In this document: piece by piece, positions 18,908-27,175 of the stretch
Numbering within the stretch: position 1 is the stretch's first letter
Layout: the number at the start of each line of letters is the position of its first letter
Source: Deltaproteobacteria bacterium
GTDB lineage: Bacteria > Desulfobacterota > Desulfomonilia > UBA1062
Direction of reading: 5' to 3'
Length of the DNA stretch: 54,129 bases
Assembly: GCA_018433085.1 (NCBI GenBank)
Contig: JAHDRW010000039.1
Location: 1 to 54,129 of the forward strand
Made by a program: the position numbers and the translations under genes
The notes under the pieces: generated by a model
What the model saw: the letters and a program-made list of their open reading frames with translations, nothing else
The model's database searches: none
What the model was told of the DNA's origin: nothing

Positions 18908-19151
18908 TCCCGCATCCGTGCCGGTCGAGAGCATCTTTACCGGTTGTGTCCCTCGGCACGGTCGGATACGCCGGATCCCGCATCTTTAGAAGCGGAAAAA
19001 GATTCCCCCCGGATCACATGCGTTCCCGATGGAGGGTAGCCCTGAGAAGATACCCGAGGTCCGCAGGAATCGGCTGTTTCGCCCGTGCCGCCGGGGTACG
19101 GACGGAAGCCGCATCGCAGGGGACTGCCCGGTGCAAGCGCTGCCCACCTCC

Positions 19152-19180
19152 TTGACCTTAGGGGAGATTACCTCTATAAA
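19152..19180 (+). promoter_or_regulatory. Strong sigma-70-like promoter at the radical SAM start
   Basis: -35 TTGACC at 19152-19157, exactly 17 bases, -10 TATAAA at 19175-19180. The predicted transcription start (about 19187) coincides with the ATG at 19188, so the message would be leaderless or nearly so. Confidence 0.5.
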
Positions 19181-19181
19181 G

Positions 19182-20081
19182 ATGGTCATGCATGTTCCCG
19201 AACAACTGGTCATCCGGCCACCGAGCGAGGCAAAAAGCCTGCTGGTCAGAGTCGTCCGCGGCTGCCACTGGAACCGTTGCGCATTCTGCGGCATCTACGA
19301 CCTCTTCGGCGTGCCCTACTCGCCGCGGAGCCTGGAGGAGGTCTTGAAGGATATAGACTCCCTTTCCGAAAGATATGGCGATATCTTCACCACGGCCTTT
19401 CTGGGGGACGCCGATCCCCTGAAGCTTGATACATCCTTTCTTATCGAGGTGCTGCGGTACCTCAGGCTTAAGTTCCCCCGCCTGAAGCGGGTCACCTCCT
19501 ACGGCAGGGCGTCGAGCCTTGCGAAAAAATCTCGGGAGGAGATCTCCGCCCTCTCGAAAGCAGGTCTGGACCGGGTGCACGTGGGATTCGAGAGCGGCAG
19601 CGACAGGGTCTTGAGGTTCCAGAAAAAGGGCACCAGCCAAAGGCAGCTTGTCGATGCGGGGAGTAAGGTTATGGCATCGGGCATGGAGCTCAGCTTTTAC
19701 TTTCTCCTGGGCCTGGGTGGACGGGAGCTCTGGAAGGAGCACGCCGCGGAGTCGGTCAAGGTGCTCAACGAGGTGAAGCCCCACTTTATCCGGATCAGGA
19801 GACTGTACATCCATCCCCTGTCCCGGCTCTCGGAAAAGCTGAAGTCCGGGGAGTTTAAGGAGCAAACGCCGGAAGGCACCGTCGTGGAGCTCAAACATCT
19901 GCTCGCAGGCCTCGATGCCGAAGGCTCGACCTTTGCCTGCGATCACGCGAACAACTATCTGCAGGTCTTCGGCAGGCTCAATGCCGAAAAAGACCGGATG
20001 CTCGGGATCATCGATGCCTTTCTTGCATTGCCCGAGCACCAGAGGATCGCCCACTACGAATCCATACCCTCGGTGATCTGA
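19182..20081 (+). CDS. Radical SAM protein, CX4CX2C type (paralogue 2)
   Basis: 299 residues from ATG 19182. Near the N-terminus RPPSEAKSLLVR precedes the cluster motif GCHWNRCAFCGIY (CX4CX2C), then FLGDADPLKLD, HVGFESGSD, FYFLLGLGG and a C-terminal CDHANNYL, the same landmarks as the protein at 14236-15114. Substrate unknown; the family is placed with Elp3/HemN-like radical SAM proteins. The frame is open 51 codons further upstream, but no ribosome site or homology is seen there. No Shine-Dalgarno precedes 19182 or 19188; a good promoter ends at 19180, which favours ATG 19188 on a leaderless message. Confidence 0.85.
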   Translation: MVMHVPEQLVIRPPSEAKSLLVRVVRGCHWNRCAFCGIYDLFGVPYSPRSLEEVLKDIDSLSERYGDIFTTAFLGDADPLKLDTSFLIEVLRYLRLKFPRLKRVTSYGRASSLAKKSREEISALSKAGLDRVHVGFESGSDRVLRFQKKGTSQRQLVDAGSKVMASGMELSFYFLLGLGGRELWKEHAAESVKVLNEVKPHFIRIRRLYIHPLSRLSEKLKSGEFKEQTPEGTVVELKHLLAGLDAEGSTFACDHANNYLQVFGRLNAEKDRMLGIIDAFLALPEHQRIAHYESIPSVI

Positions 20082-20154
20082 CGGTTGCGGCACTCTCCGC
20101 GACGGCCGGAAACGAAACCGGGCCTTCAACCGCTGCCGGGCGCAGTGCAGGCTG

Positions 20155-21369
20155 CTATTGGGCTGACGGTTGCGGCTCTTCTTCCCCCTCTTCTTCCGCC
20201 ACGATATCCCCCGAGATAACCGGGACGTTTTTCAAGACATCGGTGCCGTCGCCGAGCTGGCCCTCGCTGTTCGCGCCCCATGCCCACAGCGTGCCCTCGG
20301 GGATGATGCCCAGGGAATAGGCGCCACCGGCGCTGACCAGGGACCACGTAAGACCGATATCGACGAGTACCGGCGCGCTGCTGTCTGCAAAGGTCCCGTC
20401 TCCGAGCTGGCCGGATCCATTGGCACCCCATGCCCACAGCGTGCCGTCCGATTTCAGGGCAAGGCTGTGCCCCCTCCCCGCGCTGACGGCCGTCCAGTCG
20501 GTATCTTCATTCACCGGTGCAGGCGCGCTGCTGTCTGCAAAGGTCCCGTCTCCGAGCTGGCCGGATCCATTGGCGCCCCAGGACCACAGCGTGCCGTCGG
20601 CTTTCAGGGCAAGGCTGTGTTCTCCTCCCGCGCTGACGGCCGTCCAGTCGGTATCTTCCGTGACCCGGCCCGGCAGATATCTCGCCTCGGGATCATCGAA
20701 GCCCAGCTGACCCCTGCTGTTGTCGCCCCAGGACCACAGCGTGCCGTCGGTCTTGAGCGCCAGGGTGTGCATGCCCCCTGTGCTCACCTCCGCCCAGTCG
20801 GCGCCCGTACCTACTTGTGCAAATCTCGATCTGTTCTGCGTTGTGCCGTCGCCGAGCTGGCCTCTTTCATTGTTGCCGCACGCCCACAGGGTGCCGTCGG
20901 ACTTCAGGCCGAGGCTGTGATACTCACCGGCGCTTGCGGCAACCCAATCGGTTCCGGCAACGTGCGTCTGGGCGGGCAGGGAAGAGATTCCCCTGGAATT
21001 GCCCGTTCCGAGCTGGCCGTACAGGTTGCTCCCCCAGGCCCAGAGCGTGCCGTTGGCCCTGAGCGCCAGGCTGTGCATCCCGCCTGCGCTGACGGATACC
21101 CAGTCGATATCGATCCCCACCCGCTCGGGAGCGAAGCGCTCCCTCCAGTTCCCCAGTCCGAGCTGGCCCTGGTTGTTGTTGCCCCACGACCACAGGGTGC
21201 CGTCGGACTTCAGGCCGAGATTGTGCCATCCTCCCGCATCGACCGTGGACCATGCGATTATCTGCTCGGCCGCGATCACATCGTCGTCATCGTCGTCTTC
21301 GAAGTACGAACAGGCGGGGACAACGGCAAGGGAGAAGATTATCATCCAGCGTAGAAAAGGTGTCTCCAT
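20155..21369 (-). CDS. RCC1-repeat beta-propeller lipoprotein
   Basis: 404 residues. A signal peptide ends in a lipobox-like VPAC, followed by an aspartate run (FEDDDDDD). Seven tandem repeats of about 45-52 residues follow, each with SAGxxHSLAL, DGTLWxWG and GQLGDGT, as expected for a closed seven-blade RCC1-like propeller. The tail is acidic (EEEGEEEPQPSAQ). Bacterial RCC1 proteins are mostly surface or periplasmic proteins of unknown partner. ATG 21369 has GAGGGGG six bases upstream; an in-frame TTG nine codons upstream is less likely. Repeats five and six are nearly identical in DNA, indicating recent duplication. Confidence 0.9.
   Translation of the reverse strand: METPFLRWMIIFSLAVVPACSYFEDDDDDDVIAAEQIIAWSTVDAGGWHNLGLKSDGTLWSWGNNNQGQLGLGNWRERFAPERVGIDIDWVSVSAGGMHSLALRANGTLWAWGSNLYGQLGTGNSRGISSLPAQTHVAGTDWVAASAGEYHSLGLKSDGTLWACGNNERGQLGDGTTQNRSRFAQVGTGADWAEVSTGGMHTLALKTDGTLWSWGDNSRGQLGFDDPEARYLPGRVTEDTDWTAVSAGGEHSLALKADGTLWSWGANGSGQLGDGTFADSSAPAPVNEDTDWTAVSAGRGHSLALKSDGTLWAWGANGSGQLGDGTFADSSAPVLVDIGLTWSLVSAGGAYSLGIIPEGTLWAWGANSEGQLGDGTDVLKNVPVISGDIVAEEEGEEEPQPSAQ
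20372..20508. repeat. Internal duplication, copy A (RCC1 blade)
   Basis: 137-base segment matching 20522-20658 at a fixed 150-base offset, with the first 53 bases identical. It keeps the reading frame and corresponds to one propeller blade of 50 residues. Confidence 0.9.
20522..20658. repeat. Internal duplication, copy B (RCC1 blade)
   Basis: Partner of 20372-20508. The differences cluster in the middle of the unit, while both ends are identical. Confidence 0.9.
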
Positions 21370-21543
21370 GAACGGCCCCCTCATCTTTGCTTTCAATCTA
21401 CTCGTTCACATGAAACATGCATAAAGAAAACCGCTCACACAAAATGCAATATACGTGCAAACCATAAGCCTCTGAAATCATATCGTATTAAAAACCCGCT
21501 GCCATCCGGGGGACTCAAGAAATGCAAACTTTTTCCCTGATGC

Positions 21544-21558
21544 ATGAAAACTTTTCAT
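21544..21558. repeat. Palindrome ATGAAAA-C-TTTTCAT
   Basis: Two perfect seven-base arms around one base, in the divergent region between the RCC1 lipoprotein gene and the importer operon. Candidate operator; no regulator assigned. Confidence 0.4.
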
Positions 21559-22015
21559 CCGGGCGACTCCTTTCGAACCGGGCTCCGGAAGGTACTCCGC
21601 CCTCCCCTGTCATCCGCGTGCCCGCCTCCCGGCAACTCGTCGCGACAGGGTCCCTGCCTGGGCGCATGGACCTTCAAGCCCTTACCCGGTTGGAGCAACA
21701 AGATTAAGGGGAAGGAAACCCTTCCTTCTCAGTCTTTAAACGCGGATTCAAAAAGAGGATTCGTGATGGGGTGAGTGCCGCAATCGGTTATTTCTTCAGG
21801 ATAAAATCATCTTCCCCTTGCCTCACACCCAACCGAGTCCCCCTGGGCGATGTGCCCCATTGTCCAATTTTTACTTGACTTTGTCGCACTTTCTTCTTTA
21901 ACTATCTATTTCCATGGCACACTATGTTTCACTGACGATCAGTTCCAGCTTCTTTTTCTTTTTTGGTTAGGTCTACCTGCTGAAAGCTTTTTTTCACTGG
22001 GCAGAAGAGCTAGTC

Positions 22016-22063
22016 AAAAAAGGCCGCGGGTAGACCCGATGGATCTACCCGCGGCCTTTTTTT
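22016..22063 (+). terminator. Strong intrinsic terminator upstream of importer operon
   Basis: GGCCGCGGGTAGA pairs perfectly with TCTACCCGCGGCC around a nine-base loop, flanked by six A on the left and seven T on the right, so it could act in both directions. It would end any transcript entering from the long leader region, 60 bases before the first gene. Confidence 0.85.
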
Positions 22064-22122
22064 ATGCACAGCGCCTTAAGCACGCGTGCATGGGCAGTAC
22101 AATACGCAAGGGGGATCATGGC

Positions 22123-23331
22123 ATGAGAAAGGCTTTAAGGTTTCTGTCGGTTTCAGTGATGGGTATGGGGATTGTCTGCGGGGCGCTTATCACCGCGGCA
22201 TCTGCGGAGAACATCAAGGTGGGGGCGGCGATGAACCTGACGGGTCCGGCATCCACGTGGGGGCAGTACCACGCGAAAGGGCACCAGGACTATTTTCGGT
22301 ACGTCAACGAGGTCAAGGGGGGCGTGGCCGGCAGACAGCTCGAGCTGATTCTCGTGGATACCGCGTACAAGGTGCCCGAGGCGGTCTCGGCCGTGAGAAA
22401 GTTCGCCCAGCAGGACAAGGTGGACATGATCGCCACATGGAGCGCGGGCGAGGGCCTCAACGCCAAGCCCATCATCAAACGCTACGGGATACCCGCGATC
22501 AACTATTCAACGGCATGGGAGATTCTCGAGCCGCCCATCGATTTCATGTACCTGCCCTTCGGCAGCTACCGGCTCGATTGCTACGCGATTTTGGATTATG
22601 TGATGGCGGTCCACCAGGGCAGCGAGCCGCCGAAGGTCGGGCTGCTCACCTACAACAATGCCTATGGCCGCTCGATCCACAAACCCAGCATCGAGTACGC
22701 CAAGGAAAAGGATATCGACCTCGTGGCCATCGAGGAGTTTCCACCCAAGACCGTGGACGTGACCACCGAGCTGATGAGGCTCAAGGAGAAGGGGGCGGAA
22801 TACGTCTTCATGCAGATCCTGCCCGCGGCCATCATCTCCGCGTTCAAGAGCGCGGACCGGATCAATTACGATCCCGTGTTCCTAGGCACTTGGACCTCCA
22901 CGGACCCCGACTTCTTCAAGATGGGCAAAGGGCTCATAAGGGACCGCCTGAAAATGCAGTTCCCCGGCGGGCTCCCCGTGGACGGCACCCCCGGCGTCAA
23001 GACTATCATGGATCTCTGGGACAGGTATAAGACCGTGGATTCCTTCGACACCGCGTACTGGGAAGGCGTGGTGGTGGCCATGATCATGGAGCGCGCGTTC
23101 ATCAGGGCCGGCGAGAAGTCCGGAAAGATTACGCCCGAGACCATCAACCAGGCGCTGGAGTCGTTCACCGACGAGGAGTTCGGCGGTCTTGTGCCGAACG
23201 TCACCTACACGAAAGAGGACCACGGGGCCTCGTTCACCGCGCGGATCGTGCAGGTCCGTGAAGACGGCTCGTACGCCCCGCTCACCAACTTCTTCGTTCC
23301 GGGCAAGGAAAAGATCCAGATTCTCAAGTAA
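22123..23331 (+). CDS. Branched-chain-type ABC transporter substrate-binding protein
   Basis: Periplasmic ligand-binding protein of the LivK/Peripla_BP_6 family, 402 residues. The signal peptide runs to an AxA-type site (ALITAASA-ENIKVG). The mature part opens with MNLTGPASTWGQYHAKGHQDY, the usual first-lobe signature, and continues through two Rossmann-like lobes. ATG 22123 is chosen for the signal peptide and AAGGGGG eight bases upstream; the frame is open far upstream, through a terminator, and is not credible there. First gene of the importer/ligase operon. The ligand is unknown; the co-encoded CoA ligases suggest an organic acid rather than an amino acid. Confidence 0.93.
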   Translation: MRKALRFLSVSVMGMGIVCGALITAASAENIKVGAAMNLTGPASTWGQYHAKGHQDYFRYVNEVKGGVAGRQLELILVDTAYKVPEAVSAVRKFAQQDKVDMIATWSAGEGLNAKPIIKRYGIPAINYSTAWEILEPPIDFMYLPFGSYRLDCYAILDYVMAVHQGSEPPKVGLLTYNNAYGRSIHKPSIEYAKEKDIDLVAIEEFPPKTVDVTTELMRLKEKGAEYVFMQILPAAIISAFKSADRINYDPVFLGTWTSTDPDFFKMGKGLIRDRLKMQFPGGLPVDGTPGVKTIMDLWDRYKTVDSFDTAYWEGVVVAMIMERAFIRAGEKSGKITPETINQALESFTDEEFGGLVPNVTYTKEDHGASFTARIVQVREDGSYAPLTNFFVPGKEKIQILK

Positions 23332-23342
23332 GGATATGCCAT

Positions 23343-24221
23343 ATGAGAGCTTTTCGGGGACAGCCGAGTATCTTCAGCAACGAGAACATGAAGGGGAAGC
23401 GCACCGGCCTCCAGGTGCGCTCCCTCTCGTTGAGCTTCGGAGGGATCCACGCCCTGAGCGGCGTGACCCTCGATGTCGCCGCCGGCGAGCTCGTGGCGGT
23501 CATCGGCCCCAACGGGGCAGGGAAGACGAGCCTCATGAACTGCATCACCGGGTTCTACCGTCCCACGTCCGGAGATATCATCTTCGGCGGCAAAAACATC
23601 ACCAGACTCCCTGCTCACGAGCTTACACGCATGGGGATCGGCAGGACCTTCCAGAACATCGAGCTCTTCCCGGGCATGAGCGTACTCGACAACCTGCTTT
23701 TGGCCCGTCACATCCACTGTCGCTACGGCTTCGGCCCGGCCGCGCTGTTCGCGTCGTCGGTGAGAAAGGAGGAGATCCGCCACCACCGGATCCTGGAGGA
23801 GATCATCGATTTCCTCGAGATCCAGTCCGTGCGCAAGGAGCTCGTGGGCTCGCTGCCCTATGGCATGCGCAAGCGCGTGGAGCTGGGCAGGGCCCTGGCG
23901 CTCGAGCCCAGGCTCCTGGTACTGGACGAGCCGTTCGCGGGCATGACCCTGGAAGAGAAGGAGGACATGGTGCGCTTTCTCCTGGAGCTGAACGGCTCGT
24001 GGGGCCAGACCATGATCCTGGTGGAGCACGACATGTCCATCGTGATGAGCATATCCAAGCGGGTCGTGGTCCTGAACTTCGGCGAGAAACTCGCCGAGGG
24101 ACCTCCCGAGGAGATTCAGGACCACCCCGAGGTGATCAGGGCGTACCTCGGTGAGTCCACTGACCTGAGCGCGGACGACGTGATCGGGGGACCAGGAGCA
24201 GCAGATGCCGGCAACGAATAA
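23343..24221 (+). CDS. LivG-type ABC transporter ATPase
   Basis: 292 residues, cytoplasmic ATP-hydrolysing subunit. Walker A GPNGAGKT (55-62), Q-loop RTFQN (101-105), Walker B LLVLDEP (191-197) and H-loop histidine in VEHD (228-229 region). The signature motif is LPYGM (171-175) instead of LSGGQ, as in LivG-like ATPases of ligase-associated operons. The start has AAGGA upstream; an internal ATG at 23388 is less well supported. Its end overlaps the ligase gene by 17 bases, implying tight translational coupling. Confidence 0.93.
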   Translation: MRAFRGQPSIFSNENMKGKRTGLQVRSLSLSFGGIHALSGVTLDVAAGELVAVIGPNGAGKTSLMNCITGFYRPTSGDIIFGGKNITRLPAHELTRMGIGRTFQNIELFPGMSVLDNLLLARHIHCRYGFGPAALFASSVRKEEIRHHRILEEIIDFLEIQSVRKELVGSLPYGMRKRVELGRALALEPRLLVLDEPFAGMTLEEKEDMVRFLLELNGSWGQTMILVEHDMSIVMSISKRVVVLNFGEKLAEGPPEEIQDHPEVIRAYLGESTDLSADDVIGGPGAADAGNE

Positions 24222-26154
24222 TCACGAGCAGACCACGGACACACCCCTGGACGCGTACGCGCACCTCACCCTCCCGCAGGTCCTGGCCGCGCAGACGGAA
24301 GCGCTCGGGGACAGGCATGTGGCGCTGAGGGAAAAGGCCTACGGGATCTGGCAGCGCTATACCTGGAAAGACTATTTCGCCTACGTGAGAAACACCTCGC
24401 TCGCCATGATGGCGCTGGGGATCAAGCGCAGCGACATCGTAACGATCATCACGGACAACCACCCCGAGTGGCTGTTCAGCGAGCTCGGGGCACAGGCCCT
24501 CGGAGGCGTGTCACTCAACCTCTTCACCTCGGCGGTCGCCAGCGAGCTCGTCCAGGCCCTGGTCCGCGTTCGCTCCCCTCTCGTGGTGGCGCAGGACCAG
24601 GAGCAGGTGGACAAGCTCCTGGAGCAGATCGACAAGCTCCCCTTCGTGCGCGCCATCGTCTACGTCGACCCCACGGGCATGGGCCCCTACCGGGACAACC
24701 CCCTGCTGATGAGCTTCCGCGAGCTACTGGAGATCGGGGAAAAGAACGGGCGCGAGCATCCGGGGCTCTTCGAGCAGGAGCTCGCCAAAGGCAGGCACGA
24801 CGAAACCGCGCTGATGATCATGACCTCCGGCACCACCGGGGTTTCCAAGCTCGCCATGCTCACCCACCGCAACTTCACCGCCATGGCGCGCCAGTGGCTC
24901 TCTTCGGTGCCCATCGGGGTGGGGTCGAACTGGATGTCCATGAGCCCGCCCGCCTGGATCGTGGACCAGATGTGGGGTGTGGGAGTGACGCTCGCGGGCG
25001 GCATGACCATGAACTTCCCCGAGACCGTGGAGACCATCCAGCAGGATTTCCGGGAGATCGGCCCCTCGGTGCTCATCACCTCGTCGCGGTTCTGGGAGGA
25101 CCTCGCCTCGAGGATCAGGGTGAAGATCGACGACGCCGGTTTCATCAACCGGGTCTTCTTCTCCCTGGCCGAGAAGATCGGCTCCGCCGCGGTGCAACGC
25201 GAGGCCGAACGGAGGCCCGTTCCGGCCTGGCTCAAGGCCCTCAACGCGTGTGCATCGCTGGTGGTGTTCAGGCCTCTTCTCGACCGGGTGGGATGTTCCC
25301 GCTTCGTCGGCGCCTATACCGGCGGGCACCCCATCAGCCCGGACGTCATCCGGTTTTTCCGGGCGGTGGGCCTGAACCTCAAGCAGTGCTACGGGCTCAC
25401 CGAGACGTGCGGCATCTTCCAGGTGCAGCCCGATAACCAGGTCAAGCTCGAGACCGTAGGCACCTCTCTGCCGGGCACCACGGTGAGGATCTCGGAGGAT
25501 CAGGAGGTCCTGGTGTCGAGCGATATCGTGTTCGCCGGGTATCACGGCGACTACGAGGCCACCGGGTCGGCCTTCGAGCAGGGATGGCTCCGCACCGGCG
25601 ACGCGGGCTACCTCGACGACGACGGCCACCTCGTCATCATCGGCCGCAAGCAGGACATCATCCGGGACAAGCACGGCAACGCCTTTTCGCCCGACTTCAT
25701 CGAGACCAGACTCAAGTTCTCGCTCTTCGTCAAGGAGGCCGTCATTTTCGGCGAGGGCCGCCCGTTCATCACGGCGCTCATCAACATAGACATGGGAAAC
25801 GTGGGCAACTGGGCCGAGGATCGCATGATCCCCTATACCACCTATACCGACCTCTCCCAGCAGCCCCGGGTCGAAGAGCTCATCCTCGAGGAGGTGCGGC
25901 AGGTCAATGCCCAGCTGCCTCCCCCCATGAAGATCCGCAAGTTCGTCCTCCTCTACAAGCTCCTGGACGCGGACGACGAGGAGCTCACCCGCACGGGAAA
26001 GGTCAGGAGGAGGTTCGTCTACGGGCTCTACCTCCCCATGATCGAGGCCATGTACGGGGGCAGAGACGAGGTCGAGGTGGAGGGAAAGGTGCGCTACCGC
26101 GATGGCCAGGTGGGCATGATCCGGACCACGGTCCGGGTGATCTCCGTGGAGTGA
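24205..26154 (+). CDS. AMP-forming acyl-CoA synthetase (long-chain type)
   Basis: 649 residues of the ANL adenylating superfamily: converts a carboxylic acid, ATP and CoA to acyl-CoA. P-loop-like IMTSGTTGVSK (205-215), YGLTETCG (396-403), GWLRTGD (460-466) and the hinge DGHLVIIGRKQD are all present, with the long insert typical of FadD/long-chain ligases. ATG 24205 has AGGAG six bases upstream inside the ATPase gene. Location between importer subunits strongly suggests that it activates the imported compound. Chain length or aromaticity of the substrate cannot be read from sequence. Confidence 0.92.
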   Translation: MPATNNHEQTTDTPLDAYAHLTLPQVLAAQTEALGDRHVALREKAYGIWQRYTWKDYFAYVRNTSLAMMALGIKRSDIVTIITDNHPEWLFSELGAQALGGVSLNLFTSAVASELVQALVRVRSPLVVAQDQEQVDKLLEQIDKLPFVRAIVYVDPTGMGPYRDNPLLMSFRELLEIGEKNGREHPGLFEQELAKGRHDETALMIMTSGTTGVSKLAMLTHRNFTAMARQWLSSVPIGVGSNWMSMSPPAWIVDQMWGVGVTLAGGMTMNFPETVETIQQDFREIGPSVLITSSRFWEDLASRIRVKIDDAGFINRVFFSLAEKIGSAAVQREAERRPVPAWLKALNACASLVVFRPLLDRVGCSRFVGAYTGGHPISPDVIRFFRAVGLNLKQCYGLTETCGIFQVQPDNQVKLETVGTSLPGTTVRISEDQEVLVSSDIVFAGYHGDYEATGSAFEQGWLRTGDAGYLDDDGHLVIIGRKQDIIRDKHGNAFSPDFIETRLKFSLFVKEAVIFGEGRPFITALINIDMGNVGNWAEDRMIPYTTYTDLSQQPRVEELILEEVRQVNAQLPPPMKIRKFVLLYKLLDADDEELTRTGKVRRRFVYGLYLPMIEAMYGGRDEVEVEGKVRYRDGQVGMIRTTVRVISVE

Positions 26155-26162
26155 CGGGGGGA

Positions 26163-26259
26163 CGATGTCCCGCCGGGAAGACATCGGGAGCGTCAATGTA
26201 TTTTTCGGCAGCAACCCCTTCTTCACGACGGGAAGGGGAAGAGGAAACCGCCTGAGCGG
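26163..26259 (+). repeat. Three tandem stem-loops inside the operon
   Basis: In the 132-base gap between ligase and livH: CGATGTC/GACATCG (26163-26186), CCCCTTC/GAAGGGG (26215-26238) and CCGC/GCGG (26248-26259), each with perfect arms. The last is followed by only three T. They may stabilise or process the mRNA, or attenuate it. Confidence 0.6.
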
Positions 26260-26286
26260 CTTTATCCTTAACATGAGGAGTGAACG

Positions 26287-27165
26287 ATGGATTTTTTCAT
26301 ACAACTGCTGGTGAACGGGCTCAGTATCGGTCTGCTCTACGGGCTCTCGGCCATGGGATTCGTGATGATCTTCAAATCATCGAGCGTGCTGAACTTCGCC
26401 CATGGTGAGCTGCTCGCCATGGGGGCCTTCCTCTTCCTGGTGCTCACCACCTGGGCCGGGCTCCCCATCTATCTGGCCTTTCTCGTCACCCTGGCGGGAA
26501 GCTTCGTGCTGGGGTTTGCGGTCGAGCGCCTGTTCTTAAGGCCGTTGATCGGTGAATCCCTGATTTTCGTGATCATGCTCACCGTGGGGCTGGCCTCCAT
26601 CTTCAAGGGTCTCCTTCTTTTCTTCTTCGGCGGCAACCTCCACACCTATCCCGAGTTCCTGCCCGCGGGCCTGGGAGTGCAGCTCGGCAATGTCTTCGTT
26701 CCGCCGGTATACGTGGCGTCGTCGTTCATCGGTATCGTCTTCCTCGTGCTCTTCGGGCTCTTCTTCAAGTTCTCGCCCCAGGGGATCTTCATGCGGTCGG
26801 TGGCCGACAACCAGACCGCGGCCCTTTCGCTGGGCGTCCATGTGAAGAAGGTCTTCGCGCTGTCGTGGGCCATCGCGGCCATGGTGGCAGGCATGAGCGG
26901 GATCGTGCTGGGGGTGATCAACGGCATCAACGTGCACGAGATCAGCGCCATCGGGCTCAAGGTCTTTCCCGTGGTGATCCTGGGCGGCCTCGACAGCATC
27001 GGGGGCGCCATCATCGGCGGGATCATCATCGGCCTGCTCGAGACCTTCACCTGCGGGTATATCTCTCCCTCGCTGCGCGACGTGGTGCCCTACGCGGTGC
27101 TCGTGTGCATCCTGCTCGTCAAGCCCTATGGGCTCTTCGGGCTCGTAGATATCGAGCGGGTATAG
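26287..27165 (+). CDS. livH: LivH-type ABC transporter permease
   Basis: 292-residue inner-membrane protein with about eight hydrophobic helices. N-terminal FFIQLLVNGLSIGLLYGLSAMG and NFAHGELLAMGAF are the classical LivH landmarks; the C-terminal half has VILGGLDSIGGAIIGG, the EAA-like loop contacting the ATPases. ATG 26287 has AGGAG six bases upstream. It follows three mRNA stem-loops and is 10 bases from livM. Confidence 0.93.
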   Translation: MDFFIQLLVNGLSIGLLYGLSAMGFVMIFKSSSVLNFAHGELLAMGAFLFLVLTTWAGLPIYLAFLVTLAGSFVLGFAVERLFLRPLIGESLIFVIMLTVGLASIFKGLLLFFFGGNLHTYPEFLPAGLGVQLGNVFVPPVYVASSFIGIVFLVLFGLFFKFSPQGIFMRSVADNQTAALSLGVHVKKVFALSWAIAAMVAGMSGIVLGVINGINVHEISAIGLKVFPVVILGGLDSIGGAIIGGIIIGLLETFTCGYISPSLRDVVPYAVLVCILLVKPYGLFGLVDIERV

Positions 27166-27175
27166 GAGGAGGCTC

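Larger units (their letters stand above)
21370..22122. other. Long non-coding region upstream of the importer operon
   Basis: About 750 bases with no gene I can support. It contains a perfect palindrome (21544-21558), a hairpin with arms GGAAGG/CCTTCC near 21710-21725, an AT-rich stretch around 21870-21960, and a strong hairpin terminator (22016-22063) only 60 bases before the binding-protein ATG. Short plus-strand frames at 21522-21774 have no recognisable product. A leader RNA or small RNA ending at the terminator is possible. Confidence 0.55.

Noticed and set aside
21522..21774. Two short plus-strand frames in the leader of the importer operon
   Set aside because: Overlap each other, random composition, no ribosome site.
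21900..21940. Sigma-54 promoter (TGGCAC followed by TTTCA)
   Set aside because: Spacing is one base too long and the -12 GC is absent.
24724..26304. 526-codon minus-strand frame across the acyl-CoA ligase
   Set aside because: Shadow of a gene with all ANL motifs.
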